Source: Beggiatoa leptomitoformis
GTDB taxonomy: Bacteria > Pseudomonadota > Gammaproteobacteria > Beggiatoales > Beggiatoaceae
Direction of reading: 5' to 3'
Assembly: GCF_001305575.3 (NCBI RefSeq)
Contig: NZ_CP012373.2
Coordinates: forward strand, 3,730,261-3,794,260
DNA length: 64,000 nt
Shown: one piece after another, positions 63,039 to 64,000 of the stretch
Numbering within the stretch: position 1 is the first letter of the stretch
Layout of the letters: each line of letters opens with the position of its first letter
Program-made: the position numbers and the translations under genes
Notes under the pieces: model-generated
Database searches by the model: none
Told to the model about the DNA's origin: nothing
Seen by the model: the letters and a program-made list of their open reading frames with translations, nothing else

Positions 63039-64000
63039 ATGTCTGCACCTTATCCCTTTAACGGCTTCACATTTGCGGATTTATCCCGTTTAGAAACACT
63101 TTATCGTTTTGACCAGCAATTTCTCGACTTTTTAGCCGAACAATCGCCCGCATTAAAAACCGATTTATTAGCTTATCGTCATGCAAATTGTGAATTTACA
63201 CCCATTGAAATCAGTACATTATTAGTAGCCTGTGCGCCACTATTAGAGATTTTTATTGCGCAGTTGTTTGGACTAGAAACCGCGTTAAATAAGGCAAACC
63301 AGCAAACCTTAAACCATAACCCTATATTTGAATTTAAAAAATGGTTCGTACAACGGCGGGCGCGGCGGCGGTTAAACAAAGTAGAAACCTTAATACCGTT
63401 TGCTGATTTGCAAGATTGGCTTGTCACTGAATTTGAAAAATATCAAATAAACACAGCGGATTTGGAATTTGCAATAGCCCAATTAGGACAATATTATTTA
63501 AGTAATACAAGTGATTATAAGCAAGAGATAGAGCAATTAACGCAATGGTGCATTCACGCGCTACGTGAACCAGACGCACAACAGTTTGTACAAAACTGGG
63601 TCAGTTTTCACTTACCTAATCAACGCAATCATGATGACTTAATCCACACAATTCCCGTTAAACATCAAAGTATTGACTGTTTGATAACAGACGGACAGCA
63701 ACAGCGAGAAGGTTTTAATTTAACAGATTCGCGTATGTCAGCCCGTCAAGTGCAAAGTGAAGTTGATTATTGCGTGTATTGTCATGAGCATGATGGTGAT
63801 TTTTGCTCAAAAGGCTTTCCTGAGAAAAAAGGGGAACTAACTTTAAAAATTGACCCATTAGGCGTAACGCTAACAGGCTGTCCATTAGGAGAAAAAATTT
63901 CTGAAATGCACCTGCTCAAGCGACAAGCTCACACGATTGGTGCGCTTGCCATGCTCATGGTTGATAATCCTTTTTGTCCTGCAACAGGGCATCGGATTTG
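63039..64000 (+). CDS. GltD-like oxidoreductase, N-terminal part (continues past window)
   Basis: The frame is open from an ATG at 63039 to the window edge (320 codons). Residues 1-215 are of unknown type. A Cys/His cluster, DYCVYCHEHDGDFCSKGFP (about 240), and GCPLGEKISEMHLLKRQAHT (about 285) with DNPFCPATGHRI follow. The Cys-rich pattern with Lys-Arg-Gln and GHRI resembles the iron-sulfur and linker region before a GltD-like FAD/NADPH domain. The protein would be large. The call is by resemblance; the defining dinucleotide motifs lie beyond the window. Confidence 0.55.
   Translation, partial: MSAPYPFNGFTFADLSRLETLYRFDQQFLDFLAEQSPALKTDLLAYRHANCEFTPIEISTLLVACAPLLEIFIAQLFGLETALNKANQQTLNHNPIFEFKKWFVQRRARRRLNKVETLIPFADLQDWLVTEFEKYQINTADLEFAIAQLGQYYLSNTSDYKQEIEQLTQWCIHALREPDAQQFVQNWVSFHLPNQRNHDDLIHTIPVKHQSIDCLITDGQQQREGFNLTDSRMSARQVQSEVDYCVYCHEHDGDFCSKGFPEKKGELTLKIDPLGVTLTGCPLGEKISEMHLLKRQAHTIGALAMLMVDNPFCPATGHRI

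Overview
The window looks like chromosomal DNA of an AT-rich gammaproteobacterium. The gene set (CcoG/CcoH, a sphaeroides-heme-protein/diheme-cytochrome operon, a fused SoxYZ-like carrier, many multi-domain sensors, abundant Rhs debris and IS elements) would fit a Beggiatoa-like member of the Thiotrichales. That placement is an inference from gene content and protein style, not from a marker gene.

Layout. 1-3.75 kb: a DUF58 gene leaving the window, a gamma-glutamylcyclotransferase-like gene and a CHASE2 adenylate cyclase. 3.75-11.85 kb: a minus-strand graveyard of Rhs C-terminal modules, each made of a shortened Rhs core, a variable tip (often lost) and a small immunity-like gene, several of them closed by a nearly identical 50-base palindrome. 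12-31.5 kb: mostly housekeeping (moaA, tRNA-Ser, hydrolase, hom, ccoH-ccoG, DUF1624, gmk, yicC, apbE, a metallohydrolase plus SoxYZ-like pair, a Sel1 protein, DUF5682, hemC, DUF2269, msrA). 31.9-37.4 kb: a cytochrome operon (b561 fused to a diheme domain, SHP, diheme cytochrome c) followed by an adenylate cyclase and a QseBC-type two-component system. 37.4-47.5 kb: an orphan C5 DNA methyltransferase, glyoxalase, a type II secretion F protein, trxB, an FtsK homologue with degenerate ATPase motifs, an HdeA-like protein and a TPR glycosyltransferase-like membrane protein. 47.8-55.4 kb: an IS-riddled second Rhs site holding two IS5-type copies, a nested IS1/IS630 and a second IS1. 55.5-64 kb: a signalling block (hybrid histidine kinase, MASE1-PAS-GGDEF diguanylate cyclase, SpoIIE-type phosphatase, Fe(III)-binding protein under a Fur box) and the start of a large oxidoreductase-like gene.

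The most interesting structure is the Rhs material. At two sites about 37 kb apart, immunity-like genes outlast their toxins, core fragments break at different points, and a palindrome sits at the 3' ends of several immunity genes, as if modules were added and trimmed at those junctions. One immunity candidate is an ankyrin-repeat lipoprotein split by an IS5-type element exactly at its lipobox. Other points: an FtsK paralogue without a usable Walker A or B motif whose stop codon lies at an IS1 end, a tandemly duplicated CcoH periplasmic domain, a b561-diheme cytochrome fusion, an in-frame TGA in a short ORF coupled to the methyltransferase, and two dispersed palindrome families that serve as intergenic punctuation.

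No phage, CRISPR array, rRNA or replication origin was seen. One tRNA was found. Family names come from recognising motifs by eye; no database search was possible.
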